A DNA stretch of 64,000 bases from Geothrix sp. PMB-07 (GCF_030758935.1 NZ_CP132333.1:62001-126000); one strand, 5' to 3'; shown: positions 40,720 to 50,302, counted from the stretch's first letter. Notes: generated from the letters alone by a model not told the origin. Program-made: numbers and translations.

Positions 40720-42165
40720 ATGCTAAAGAAAGTCGCCATCTTCAAGGCCCTGGATGTGGAAATCAAGAAGCAGAAGGGCCCCGTGGCGGTAAAAGATGCC
40801 TACAAGGGCCATCATTCCTTGAAGGAGGAGCTCAGCCAGCCTGGAATCACCATTTTGGGAGAAGTCGCCGGGGGTGACCCCGGCCGTGGTCAGGTCCGGG
40901 ACTCTTATAAGGCTTCAACCCACGCCAAGAGCTTGGCGGAGAACGGTGCCCGGGCCCTTTCGGTGGCAACCGATAAGTTCCTCTACTTTGGCGAGGACAA
41001 ACACCTCTCTGAGGTGCGAAGCCAAGTGAAACTTCCTCTGGTGCGGAGGGAGTTCATCTTCGAGGAGTACCAGGTCGAGGAAAGCAAAATCCTCGGCGCC
41101 GATGCCATCTTCCTCATGCCTGCGCTGCTCACCCAGGATCGTTTGCAGACCCTGCTGAAATTCGCCACCAGCAAGGGTTTGGACGTGGTCGTCGAAGTGA
41201 CCTCCGAGGCTGAACTCGCCCGAGCTGTGGAGGCGGGTGCGGACATCGTCTGCGCCGTGGGTCGCAATCTGGATACCTGGGAAGCGTCCTGGGAGCAGGC
41301 AGTGGCACTCGTGAAAAAGGTCCCCAAAAGTTGCCTCAAAATTGTTGAAGGTGGCATTCATAAACTGGATCAAATCAAGCAAATGGAAGTCCTTGGGGTC
41401 CATGGTTTGTTGATCGGAGATGCCCTTCTCGATGACTACTATCCCGGCAAGCGTCTGGCCCAGATCCTGGCAGGCGTTGAGCCCCCGAAAAAAGCCGCGA
41501 AGCCCAAGGGCAAGACCGGCTCTGCCGCTGATGCGGCGCTAGCCCCCACGGCCGCTCCGGCGACCAAGGAACGCATATCCACCCAGCGTGAAGTCCAGGC
41601 CCAATCTGGCGCGAAGGATGCCAAAGGCAAGCCCGCTTCCCGCACGACCCCTTCCAACCCCGCCCAAAAGGGCGTAAAGGAGCCACCCATGGCCGAACTG
41701 ACCAACCCGGTCGCCACCACCGAAGCCCCCGCCGCCAAGAAGCCGGCGAAGAAGGCTGCCCCCAAGAAGAAGGCTGCTGCGAAGAAGCCCGCCGCGAAGA
41801 AGGCCGCGCCGAAGAAGGCTGCTGCGAAGAAGCCCGCCGCGAAGAAGGCCGCCCCCAAGAAGGCCGCCGCGAAGAAGTCGGCTGCGAAGAAGGCCGCCCC
41901 CAAGAAGGCTGCCGTGAAGAAGGCTGCCCCCAAGAAGGCCGCCGTGAAGAAGGCTGCCCCCAAGAAGGCCGCCGTGAAGAAGGCCGCCCCCAAGAAGGCC
42001 GCTGCCAAGAAGGTCGTGAAGAAGGCCGTGAAGAAGGCCGCGCCGAAGAAGGCCGCTGCCAAGAAGCCGGCGGTGAAGAAGGTTGTGAAGAAGGCCGCGC
42101 CGAAGAAGGCCGCTGCCAAGAAGCCGGCCGCCAAGAAGGTTGTGAAGAAGGCCACGAAGAAGTAG
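40720..42165 (+). CDS. TrpC-like TIM-barrel domain fused to histone H1-like Lys/Ala-rich tail
   Basis: The 481-residue product has three parts. Residues 1-247 follow the indole-3-glycerol-phosphate synthase fold, but most catalytic positions differ: the 'ECKKASPSKG' motif reads 'GEVAGGDPGRG', the Lys of 'CKDF' is Arg ('RREF'), the 'NNRDL' loop is 'VGRNL', and 'SESGI' is 'VEGGI'. Residues 248-322 are a linker. Residues 340-481 are almost only Lys, Ala, Pro and Val in KKAAPKKA-type repeats, like bacterial histone H1 proteins. An in-frame ATG at 41689 with AAAGGAG upstream could start the tail separately. The TrpC part is probably not a normal synthase. The ATG at 40720 has a GGAGCG site. Confidence 0.85.
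   Translation: MLKKVAIFKALDVEIKKQKGPVAVKDAYKGHHSLKEELSQPGITILGEVAGGDPGRGQVRDSYKASTHAKSLAENGARALSVATDKFLYFGEDKHLSEVRSQVKLPLVRREFIFEEYQVEESKILGADAIFLMPALLTQDRLQTLLKFATSKGLDVVVEVTSEAELARAVEAGADIVCAVGRNLDTWEASWEQAVALVKKVPKSCLKIVEGGIHKLDQIKQMEVLGVHGLLIGDALLDDYYPGKRLAQILAGVEPPKKAAKPKGKTGSAADAALAPTAAPATKERISTQREVQAQSGAKDAKGKPASRTTPSNPAQKGVKEPPMAELTNPVATTEAPAAKKPAKKAAPKKKAAAKKPAAKKAAPKKAAAKKPAAKKAAPKKAAAKKSAAKKAAPKKAAVKKAAPKKAAVKKAAPKKAAVKKAAPKKAAAKKVVKKAVKKAAPKKAAAKKPAVKKVVKKAAPKKAAAKKPAAKKVVKKATKK
41689..42165 (+). CDS. Possible internally initiated histone H1-like protein (nested in-frame)
   Basis: Within the fusion gene an ATG at 41689 is preceded by AAAGGAG (41677-41683) at six bases spacing, better than many gene starts in this window. 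Translation from it would give a 158-residue protein 'MAELTNPVATTEAPAAKKPAKK...' ending in the same Lys/Ala tail. The N-terminus looks like a natural start of stand-alone bacterial H1-like DNA-binding proteins. Whether both products are made is not known; this is an inference from the ribosome-binding site. Confidence 0.5.
   Translation: MAELTNPVATTEAPAAKKPAKKAAPKKKAAAKKPAAKKAAPKKAAAKKPAAKKAAPKKAAAKKSAAKKAAPKKAAVKKAAPKKAAVKKAAPKKAAVKKAAPKKAAAKKVVKKAVKKAAPKKAAAKKPAVKKVVKKAAPKKAAAKKPAAKKVVKKATKK
41733..42162 (+). repeat. Tandem degenerate repeat encoding KKAAPKKAA-type units
   Basis: The DNA consists of variations on AAGAAGGC(C/T)GC with inserted CCC and GTG codons, giving a nearly uniform Lys/Ala/Pro/Val tail. 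Such repeats are prone to copy-number change, so the tail length may vary between strains. Confidence 0.85.
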
Positions 42166-42193
42166 GCCCATTCAGGCAACACAACCTGGCTAA

Positions 42194-43519
<1,326 letters not shown>

Positions 43520-43531
43520 TAGGAACCCTGG

Positions 43532-43837
43532 ATGAACGCCAACTGGCTCCTGAAGTCCTCCACCCTGTGGGGAGTGCTGGGAGCCTCTGGCTTTTTGTCC
43601 CTCCTGGCCGTCCTCTTTTCCCAGGGTGGGCTGCCCGAGCTCCGCAAGCGCGAGGCGGAGCTGCAAACGGCCCGGACCCGGCTGCTGGAGCTGAACCACC
43701 GCAACCGCGAGCTGCTGGAGGAAGTCCAGCGGCTCGCGGCCAAGGATCCTGAACTGATGGAGGCCCTGGCCCGGCGCCAGGGCTATGCGCGCAAGGGCGA
43801 GACGGTCTACACGTTCCGCAACAGCCGGGAACGGTGA
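43532..43837 (+). CDS. FtsB/DivIC-like septum formation initiator
   Basis: The 101-residue product has one N-terminal membrane helix ('STLWGVLGASGFLSLLAVLF'), then a coiled coil ('LRKREAELQTARTRLLELNHRNRELLEEVQRLA') and a C-terminal 'ARRQGYARKGETVYTF' that matches the FtsB/DivIC motif. These bitopic proteins link FtsL and FtsQ in the divisome. A position directly after eno is the classic location of ftsB in many bacteria. The ATG at 43532 lies 12 bases after eno, so they are co-transcribed. Confidence 0.92.
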   Translation: MNANWLLKSSTLWGVLGASGFLSLLAVLFSQGGLPELRKREAELQTARTRLLELNHRNRELLEEVQRLAAKDPELMEALARRQGYARKGETVYTFRNSRER

Positions 43838-43838
43838 C

Positions 43839-44642
43839 TTGGAGCTCCACCTGGCCTCTGCCTCGGGCAATGTCTTCGGCTACCTCTGGCTGGAGGAGGC
43901 TAAAGACTGCCCTTGCGAGGATTATGCTAAATTGCTCTGTCCGAAGGGGCACGGGTTTGGATTAGATGGCCTTTTTTTGATGCAAAGGCCTGGTTCGGGC
44001 CCCTGGCGGCTGGAGCACTGGGATACCGATGGGGCTAAGACCTTTTGTTCCAATGGTAGCAGGGCATCCATGGTTATTCCCGGAGCGCCCTCCGAGGCGG
44101 AAATCCGGGTGAGCTCCAATGGCGAGGAGATTCTGCTTCGACGTTCGGATGACCACATCGGCATCCGCATGCCTGAAGGAGAAGGCTTCGGTCTGCGCGC
44201 CGTACCCATGGCGACGACCTCGCCCGCGGGCTTTGGTTGGATCGGAAATCCGCAGCTGGTGCTGCGCGTACCTTCCGTCTCTGCTGTGGACCTGCCGGTG
44301 TTCGCGCCGCCGCTGCGGCATCACGCGGCGCTGCAGGGCGGCACCAACGTGAACGTGGTCGAGGTGCTGGCGCCGGGCGAGGCGCGGATCCGCTCTTGGG
44401 AGCGGGGCGTGGAAGGAGAGACCCTCTGCTGCGGTACGGGCTGCGCGGTGGCTGCGGCGTGGCTGGCCAGCACCGAAGGGATCACCACGTGGCAGCTACA
44501 CACCGCCAGCGGCGAAGTGGTGACGGTGAAGCTGGAGCTGGATGCGAAGGGTGCGTGGCGCAACCTATGGCTCTCCGGTCCTGTCCGAAGACTTGGCGTG
44601 GTGCACCCAGATCCAGCGCTGCTGCAGCGGTTGCGGAGCTGA
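43839..44642 (+). CDS. dapF: Diaminopimelate epimerase (divergent)
   Basis: DapF converts LL- to meso-diaminopimelate for lysine and peptidoglycan synthesis with two Cys residues. The 267-residue product retains both: 'FCSNGSRA' and 'GETLCCGTGCAVAAAWLA', and 'GFGLDGLFLM'. The usual 'GLGNDF' near the start reads 'ASGNVF' and the first Cys motif reads CSNG instead of CGNG, so it is more divergent than normal. No better start than TTG at 43839 fits the frame; the ORF overlaps nothing but starts one base after ftsB ends. The GGGA upstream serves as a ribosome-binding site. Confidence 0.87.
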   Translation: MELHLASASGNVFGYLWLEEAKDCPCEDYAKLLCPKGHGFGLDGLFLMQRPGSGPWRLEHWDTDGAKTFCSNGSRASMVIPGAPSEAEIRVSSNGEEILLRRSDDHIGIRMPEGEGFGLRAVPMATTSPAGFGWIGNPQLVLRVPSVSAVDLPVFAPPLRHHAALQGGTNVNVVEVLAPGEARIRSWERGVEGETLCCGTGCAVAAAWLASTEGITTWQLHTASGEVVTVKLELDAKGAWRNLWLSGPVRRLGVVHPDPALLQRLRS

Positions 44643-44757
44643 TCACAGCGGGCCTCCGCCGTGGAACCCCGACCTGCTAGACTGGCATGTTCCACACCCG
44701 AGGGGATGCCGAGATGGTTGGTTCCACCAGCACCTGCGCGATGAAGAGGGCCGCCTG

Positions 44758-45537
44758 ATGCGCGCCCGGGTGGTGGTGTTGGCGAACCAGAAGGGCGGCG
44801 TGGGCAAGACCACCACCGCCATCAACCTTGCCGCGTCCCTCGCGATGATGGAGAAGATGGTGCTGCTCGTGGATTTCGATCCCCAGGGCCACAGCACCAC
44901 CGGTCTTGGCTTTCCCAAGCCGGATCACCGCGCGGGATCCTACGCGCTGATGAAGGGCGCCCCCGCGGAAGCCCTGCTGCTCAGCACGGAAGTGCCCATG
45001 ATGCAGGTGATCCCGGCGGGCAAGGACTTGGCGCAGTTGGAATTCGAGCTCTTCGAAATGCCCCAGCTCCAGGTGCTCAAGCAGGGGTTGGCGCCGATCA
45101 TGGACAAGTTCGACTACATCCTCATCGATCCGCCCCCGAGCCTGGGCATGATCACCCTGAACGCGCTGACGGCGGCGGATGAGGTCATCGTCCCCATGCC
45201 TTGCGAGTTCTTCGCGCTGGACGGTTTGGCCGAGCTCACCGAAACGCTGCGCCGCATCCAGTCCGGTCCCAACCCCCAGCTTCAGCTGGGCGGCATCCTC
45301 CTCACCATGGCGGAGGAACGCACCAACCTGGGCGCGGCCGTCGCCAATGAAGTCCGCCACGCCTTCCCGGGCAAGGTCTTCCAGACGATCATCCCCCGCA
45401 ACATCCGGCTGGCCGAAGCCCCCAGCCATGGCAAGCCCGTGGCCTTCTATGATCTGCGCTCCAAGGGCGCCCAGGCCTACCTCAGCCTCGCGAAGGAATG
45501 GCTGGGCCTGGAACTCCCCGCGAGGAGGGAAGCCTAA
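44758..45537 (+). CDS. parA: Chromosome partitioning ATPase ParA (Soj)
   Basis: The 259-residue product has the deviant Walker A 'KGGVGKTT' (about 12-19), Walker A' 'LLVDFDPQGHSTTGLG' and 'YILIDPPPSLGMITLNAL'. It binds DNA in the ATP form and is stimulated by ParB to segregate the origin region. The ATG at 44758 follows GAGGG; the longer reading from 44542 is shadow. The stop codon (TAA at 45535-45537) shares its last base with the ATG of parB, so translation is coupled. Confidence 0.96.
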   Translation: MRARVVVLANQKGGVGKTTTAINLAASLAMMEKMVLLVDFDPQGHSTTGLGFPKPDHRAGSYALMKGAPAEALLLSTEVPMMQVIPAGKDLAQLEFELFEMPQLQVLKQGLAPIMDKFDYILIDPPPSLGMITLNALTAADEVIVPMPCEFFALDGLAELTETLRRIQSGPNPQLQLGGILLTMAEERTNLGAAVANEVRHAFPGKVFQTIIPRNIRLAEAPSHGKPVAFYDLRSKGAQAYLSLAKEWLGLELPARREA

Positions 45538-46403
45538 TGAATCAGTTGAAGCGTCCGGCGCTGGGCCGGGGACTCACGTCGCTCATGAGCCAGATGGCCC
45601 CTGAGGATGCCAATCAGCGTGAGCTGCCCCTGGGCAGCATGGTGCCCAACCGCGCTCAGCCCCGCACTCACTTCGACGAGGCGGCGCTGGTGGAGCTGGC
45701 CGAAAGCCTGAAGCAGCACGGCATGGTGCAGCCCATCGTGGTGCGGAAGGTGGGCGACAAGTTCGAGATCATCGCCGGCGAGCGGCGTTGGCGGGCCGCC
45801 CGCAAGGCGGGCCTGGCCATGGTGCCGGTGATCATCAAGGAAGTGCCCGATGACAAACTGCTCGAGATCGCCCTGGTGGAGAACATTCAACGGCAGGAGC
45901 TGAATCCCATCGAAGAGGCCACGGCCTACTGGCAGCTGGGCGAGCACCTGCGGCTCACCCAGGAGCAAGTGGCCGATCGGGTGGGCAAGTCCCGTCCCCA
46001 GGTGGCCAACACCCTTCGCCTGCTGAGGTTGCCGGCGGAGCTGAAGGCGGAGGTGGCGGATGGCCGCCTGAGCACGGGCCACGCGAAGGTGCTGCTGGGC
46101 GTGCCCGACCTGCGTCTTCAGGAGCAACTGGCCCAGGAAGTGGTGGACCAGCAGCTCAGCGTTCGTGCCCTGGAAGCCCGCATCCAGCAGCTCCAGAAAC
46201 AGACCAAGGCCAAGTCCAAGAAGAAGCACCCCCAAGAGCTGTTCATCAAGGCGGCCGCCGAGGAACTCACCCAGTCCTGGGGCACCCGCGTCGAGATCAA
46301 GGCCAAGGGCAAGACCGGCACCCTGGTGATGCACTACGGCAGCGAAGGTGAACTGGATCGCCTCTTCGAGGCCCTCAAGCACGGTCCGGCGAAGCGCCGC
46401 TAG
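45537..46403 (+). CDS. parB: Chromosome partitioning protein ParB
   Basis: The 288-residue product has the ParB CTPase region 'VPNRAQPRTHFDEAALVELAESLKQHGMVQPIVVR', the 'GERRWRAA' box, 'LVENIQRQELNPIEEA', the helix-turn-helix 'TQEQVADRVGKSRPQVANTLRLLRLP' and a C-terminal dimerisation segment after a Lys-rich linker. It spreads on DNA around parS. The start codon overlaps the parA stop and has an excellent GGAGGG site. I did not find a complete parS site in the window. Confidence 0.96.
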   Translation: MNQLKRPALGRGLTSLMSQMAPEDANQRELPLGSMVPNRAQPRTHFDEAALVELAESLKQHGMVQPIVVRKVGDKFEIIAGERRWRAARKAGLAMVPVIIKEVPDDKLLEIALVENIQRQELNPIEEATAYWQLGEHLRLTQEQVADRVGKSRPQVANTLRLLRLPAELKAEVADGRLSTGHAKVLLGVPDLRLQEQLAQEVVDQQLSVRALEARIQQLQKQTKAKSKKKHPQELFIKAAAEELTQSWGTRVEIKAKGKTGTLVMHYGSEGELDRLFEALKHGPAKRR

Positions 46404-46428
46404 GTCCGGGTTCAAGCAAGGAGTCCCC

Positions 46429-47286
46429 ATGTCGTCATGGTTCGTGAAGAAGCGCCAGCAGAAGACCGCCGTCGAAGAAAAGACTGTCCGGGTGCCCGAG
46501 GGCCTCTGGATCAAGTGCGAGGCCTGCAAAGAGCTGATCTACCGGAAAGAGCTCGTCAACACCCACAACGTTTGCCCCAAGTGCGGCTATCACTTCCGCA
46601 TCGGCGTGGATGAGCGGCTGGAGAACCTCATGGACGAGGGGTGGAAGCCGCTGTTCGGGAACCTGCGCAGCAGCGACCCCCTGGGCTTCGTGGCCATCAA
46701 GAGCTACCAGGACCAGCTGAAGAAGCTGGACGAGGCGGGCCAGACCGATGACGCCGTGGTGGTGGTGGAGGGCACCCTCTCGGGCCACCCCGTGGTGACC
46801 GCCATCATGAACTTCGACTTCCTGGCCGCCAGCATGGGCAGCGTGGTGGGCGAGAAGCTGCGGCTGGGGGCCGAGCGCGCCCTGGAAAAGCAGTGCGCCT
46901 TCATCATCGTCAGCTGCAGCGGTGGCGCCCGCATGCAGGAGGGCACCCTGTCGCTGATGCAGATGGCCAAGGTCAGCGCGGCCCTGGCCAAGCTCGACAA
47001 GGCTGGGTTGCCTTATCTCAGCCTGCTGACGGATCCCACCACCGGCGGTGTCAGCGCCAGTTACGCCATGCTGGGCGATCTGAACATCGCCGAGCCCAAG
47101 GCCCTCATCGGTTTTGCCGGCCCTCGCGTCATTGAGCAGACCATCAAGCAGAGTCTGCCCGAAGGCTTCCAGCGCTCGGAATTCCTCCAGGCCCACGGCA
47201 TGGTGGACAAGGTGGTGAACCGCGACCACCTCAAGGATTTCATCGCCGCCTGCCTGGCGTGGATGATGCCCGCAGCCAGGGACTGA
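46429..47286 (+). CDS. accD: Acetyl-CoA carboxylase carboxyltransferase subunit beta
   Basis: AccD transfers the carboxyl group from biotin to acetyl-CoA with AccA. The 285-residue product has the four-Cys zinc ribbon (Cys30, Cys33, Cys49, Cys52), 'FLAASMGSVVGEKLRLGAERAL', 'IVSCSGGARMQEGTLSLMQMAK' and 'LLTDPTTGGVSASYAMLGD'. Length is typical. The ATG at 46429 follows AAGGAG. The stop codon overlaps the folC start (TGATG), so the two genes are translationally coupled, an arrangement known as accD-folC in several bacteria. Confidence 0.97.
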   Translation: MSSWFVKKRQQKTAVEEKTVRVPEGLWIKCEACKELIYRKELVNTHNVCPKCGYHFRIGVDERLENLMDEGWKPLFGNLRSSDPLGFVAIKSYQDQLKKLDEAGQTDDAVVVVEGTLSGHPVVTAIMNFDFLAASMGSVVGEKLRLGAERALEKQCAFIIVSCSGGARMQEGTLSLMQMAKVSAALAKLDKAGLPYLSLLTDPTTGGVSASYAMLGDLNIAEPKALIGFAGPRVIEQTIKQSLPEGFQRSEFLQAHGMVDKVVNRDHLKDFIAACLAWMMPAARD

Positions 47287-48515
47287 TGGACGAAGCCTTC
47301 ACGCCCATCCACATCCCGCGTCTCCAGGAGCGGGGGCACATGGGCATCAAATGCGGCCTGGAAAACATCCGGGCCCTCCTGGGCGCCTTGGGTCGGCCCG
47401 ATGAGGGCTTTCCCGTGGTGCTCATCGCGGGCACCAACGGCAAGGGCAGCACGGGCGCCTTCCTGGCGCACATGCTCAGGGCCGCGGGGTTCACGGTGGG
47501 CTGGACCACCTCGCCCCATCTGGCCGATGTGACCGAGCGCATCTGGGTGGATGGCGAGCCCATCGGCGAAGGGGCCCTCGACCTGCTGCTGGGCGAAGCC
47601 TTCGACGCGGAGGCGCGTACGGGCATCCAGGCCACGTACTTTGAATTGATGATCACGGCGGCCCTCCTCGCCTTCCGCATGACCGGCGTGGAAGTGGCGC
47701 TGCTGGAGGTGGGCATGGGTGGGCGCTGGGATGCCACCAATGCCACCGAGCCCATCCTCACGGTGCTCACCACCGTAGGGTTGGACCATCAGCAGTACCT
47801 GGGCGACACGCGGGAAGCCATCGCCCGGGAGAAACTCTGCACCGCCCGCGACGGCAAGCCGCTGGTGCTCGGCCCTTCCCTTGATCCCGAGTGGATCCGC
47901 CCACTGCTCGCCTGCGAGCCCAGCCTGCACGTGGCGCCACGGCTGGGACCGGCGGACATCCGCTGGGATCATTCGCGGGTGGAGGGCAAGCGGGTGGGGC
48001 TGGCAGGCCTCCACCAACTGGACAACCTGGCCACGGCCTTTGAAGCAGTGCGGCAACTCCGAGCACAGGGTTTCCCCATTCCCGAGGACCGGCTCTGGGC
48101 AGGCGTGGCGCAGGCCCGCTGGCCTGGCCGTCTCTGGCAGGTGCCGGGGCTGGAGGGGGTGTGGATGGATGGCGCGCACAACGTGGATGGTGCCCGCGCC
48201 CTGGCTGAGCATGCCCTGGCCTGCGGGGTGCGTCCGCACCTCTACGTGGGGGCCATGGGCGACAAGGATCTGGCCGGCGTGGCGGAGGAACTGAAGCGCA
48301 TCCGCCCCCTGTCGGTGACCTTCGTGCAAGGGGACGCGCCCCGCTACGCCACGCTGCGTCAGCTCCAGGAGGCTTGGAACCTGGACGCGCCGCTGCTCAC
48401 ACTGCGCCAAGCGGCGACCCACCTGCGGGCCTCGGCCGAGGCTCCTCGCCTGGTCACGGGATCCCTCTACCTGATCGGGGATCTGTTGCGGGAGCTGGGC
48501 ATCCGGCCATTCTAA
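47286..48515 (+). CDS. folC: Bifunctional folylpolyglutamate/dihydrofolate synthase
   Basis: FolC adds glutamate to folates and to dihydropteroate. The 409-residue product has the Mur-ligase P-loop 'VVLIAGTNGKGSTGAFL', 'WTTSPHLADVTERIWVDG', 'LLEVGMGGRWDATNAT' and 'VWMDGAHNVDGARALAE'. The ATG at 47286 overlaps the accD stop. Its product supplies the polyglutamylated folate cofactor that the two sugar formyltransferases would need, although it is a general housekeeping gene. Confidence 0.95.
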   Translation: MDEAFTPIHIPRLQERGHMGIKCGLENIRALLGALGRPDEGFPVVLIAGTNGKGSTGAFLAHMLRAAGFTVGWTTSPHLADVTERIWVDGEPIGEGALDLLLGEAFDAEARTGIQATYFELMITAALLAFRMTGVEVALLEVGMGGRWDATNATEPILTVLTTVGLDHQQYLGDTREAIAREKLCTARDGKPLVLGPSLDPEWIRPLLACEPSLHVAPRLGPADIRWDHSRVEGKRVGLAGLHQLDNLATAFEAVRQLRAQGFPIPEDRLWAGVAQARWPGRLWQVPGLEGVWMDGAHNVDGARALAEHALACGVRPHLYVGAMGDKDLAGVAEELKRIRPLSVTFVQGDAPRYATLRQLQEAWNLDAPLLTLRQAATHLRASAEAPRLVTGSLYLIGDLLRELGIRPF

Positions 48516-48548
48516 GGATTCGGACCCCTTTGGGCCGATGAGGAACCC

Positions 48549-49217
48549 ATGCGGCGGTGTCTTCTCGGTTTCAGCTTGGTCGGCCTCCTCGGTGCTCAGG
48601 CGCCCCTCCACATTGTGTCGGTGGAGCGCCGGGGGCTGCCACCCTATGAGGCGACGGACCGGATATACGGGCTCGATGGGGGGCTGCCCCAGGGCCTTCA
48701 TGTGGGGGACCGTCTTCGGGTGAAACGGGCGGGCGACTACCAATTCATCGGCCGCCTCTGGATCACCGAGCTGCGGGGAGAGCAATCCGCGGCACGCTTC
48801 GAGCCGGTGGGAACCTCCTTTCCCATGAAGGGTGACCTGGTGTTTCCGGAGGTGCTGCTGTGGCCGCCGGCGGTGCGGCCCGTGAACCAAGATCCCCTGG
48901 CGCTGGTGCAGGCGCCGCTGGCCACCGCCGAAGCCCCGCCTCGGGAAGGCATCATTTATTTCTTGCCCCAGCAAACCGAGGTGAGTCCCGCAGGGGTTCG
49001 CAAGCTGGAGGGCTGGGTGAAAGCCTGGGGTGCCTCAGGGCGTTGGTCGGTGCAGGTGCCGTCCACCAAGGCTTTGAGTGCCTCGCTCCTGAAGCAGCGG
49101 ACGGAATCCCTGCAGGCTGCGCTGCGGGCCTTGGGCATCCAGCAGGTTGGCGTCGAAACCGAGGCCCGGACCCTGGAGAGCAAGTTCGATCCCACTTGGA
49201 TCCGCCACTGGGACTGA
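48549..49217 (+). CDS. Exported protein of unknown function
   Basis: The 222-residue product has a signal peptide ('MRRCLLGFSLVGLLGAQA') and a beta-rich domain ('LHVGDRLRVKRAGDYQFIGRLWITELRGEQSAARFE'). Its C-terminal half ('IIYFLPQQTEVSPAGVRKLEGWVKAWG', 'RTESLQAALRALGI') looks like a degenerate OmpA-type peptidoglycan-binding fold. I do not recognise a family for the whole protein. The ATG at 48549 has a GAGGA site, and it follows folC closely. A cell-envelope role is likely. Confidence 0.8.
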   Translation: MRRCLLGFSLVGLLGAQAPLHIVSVERRGLPPYEATDRIYGLDGGLPQGLHVGDRLRVKRAGDYQFIGRLWITELRGEQSAARFEPVGTSFPMKGDLVFPEVLLWPPAVRPVNQDPLALVQAPLATAEAPPREGIIYFLPQQTEVSPAGVRKLEGWVKAWGASGRWSVQVPSTKALSASLLKQRTESLQAALRALGIQQVGVETEARTLESKFDPTWIRHWD

Positions 49218-49234
49218 GGCGCTAAGCTGGGCGG

Positions 49235-50137
49235 ATGTCCACCGGATCCACCCGTGCCGTCGCCCTCGCCTTGACCGCCAATGGCGGCATCGCCCTCTCC
49301 AAGTTCGCCGTCTTTCTGCTGACGGGCAGCTCCAGCCTCCTGACGGAAGCCATCCACTCGGCCGCCGACTGTGCCAACCAGGTCTTGCTGTTTCTCGGCA
49401 TGCGCCAGGGCGCAAGGCCCCCCAGCGCGAAGCATCCGCTGGGCCACGGGCAGGCCGCCTTCGTGGCCAGTTTCCTCGTGGCCCTGCTGCTCTTCAGCGT
49501 GGGCGGCCTCTATTCACTGGTGGAGGGCCTCCACAAGATCCGGCACCCGGAGCAGCCCCATCACCTGAGCTGGGCTGTGGCACTGCTTCTCTTTGCGGTG
49601 GCCTTGGAGGGCTGGTCCCTCCGGGGCGCGCTGCAGGCGGCGGCGACAGAGCGACACGGCCGCTCTCTCCTCCGGTACCTTCGGCAGTCCAGCAGTACCG
49701 AGCTGGTGGTGGTGCTGGCAGAGGACATCGCGGCACTGGTCGGCCTGCTGTTCGCGCTGGCGGCGGTGCTGCTGACCATGGCCACGGGGAATCCTGTGTG
49801 GGATGGCGTCGGCAGCGTGGCCATCGGCCTTCTGCTCATCGCCGTGGCGGCCTTCGTGGGCGTGGAAGTGACCAGCCTGCTGCTGAACGAGGCGCCACCT
49901 CTGGCGTTGCGCGCCCGCATCCGCGCGGCGGTGAACGAGGATCCAGCTGTGAACCACGTGCTGAACCTGGTGGCGGTGATCGTGGGCAGTGATCGACTCA
50001 TGGTGGCTCTGCAGGTGAAGTTCCATGAGCAGTCCAGTGGCGCGGCCTTGGTGGAGGCCATCAACGCTTTGGAGCGGCGCCTTCACGAGCGCTTCCCCCA
50101 GGTCCAGCACCTCTTCGTGGAGCCGGACGAGGGCTGA
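49235..50137 (+). CDS. Cation diffusion facilitator family transporter
   Basis: The 300-residue product has about six membrane helices with the CDF metal site: 'LTEAIHSAADCANQ' in helix 2 (the H-x3-D pattern), 'HPLGHGQAAF' in the following loop, and 'AEDIAALVG' in helix 5 giving the second half of the zinc site. A cytoplasmic C-terminal domain follows ('NEDPAVNHVLNLVAVIVGSDRLMVALQVKF'). It exports zinc or related divalent metals with proton exchange. The ATG at 49235 is 17 bases after the preceding gene. Confidence 0.92.
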   Translation: MSTGSTRAVALALTANGGIALSKFAVFLLTGSSSLLTEAIHSAADCANQVLLFLGMRQGARPPSAKHPLGHGQAAFVASFLVALLLFSVGGLYSLVEGLHKIRHPEQPHHLSWAVALLLFAVALEGWSLRGALQAAATERHGRSLLRYLRQSSSTELVVVLAEDIAALVGLLFALAAVLLTMATGNPVWDGVGSVAIGLLLIAVAAFVGVEVTSLLLNEAPPLALRARIRAAVNEDPAVNHVLNLVAVIVGSDRLMVALQVKFHEQSSGAALVEAINALERRLHERFPQVQHLFVEPDEG

Positions 50138-50167
50138 GGCCTTTCGCATTCAATCCCCATCCCGTGC

Positions 50168-50302
50168 ATCCCCTTCATCCAGGCTAAACATTGTTTTCTT
50201 TTGCCAGGATGGAGGGGATGAAGGGGATCTGGATAAGGGTCATTCGGCGGACCCGCCACTTGGCAGCCAGGAATCCCTGTTTATCCGCGTGAATCCGTGG
50301 TT
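50168..50302. repeat. Intergenic inverted-repeat element
   Basis: ATCCCCTTCATCC (50168-50180) is the exact reverse complement of GGATGAAGGGGAT (50216-50228), with further GGAGGGGATG and GGATC repeats between and after. A 'TTTATCCGCGTGAATCCGTGGTT' tail (about 50280-50302) resembles short dispersed intergenic repeats seen in several bacterial phyla. It lies between convergent genes. It is probably a non-coding mobile or palindromic repeat. Confidence 0.55.

Noticed and set aside
44687-44694. Possible parS half-site (TGTTCCAC) upstream of parA
   Set aside because: Only one half of the palindrome is present; no full TGTTTCACGTGAAACA-like site was found in the window.
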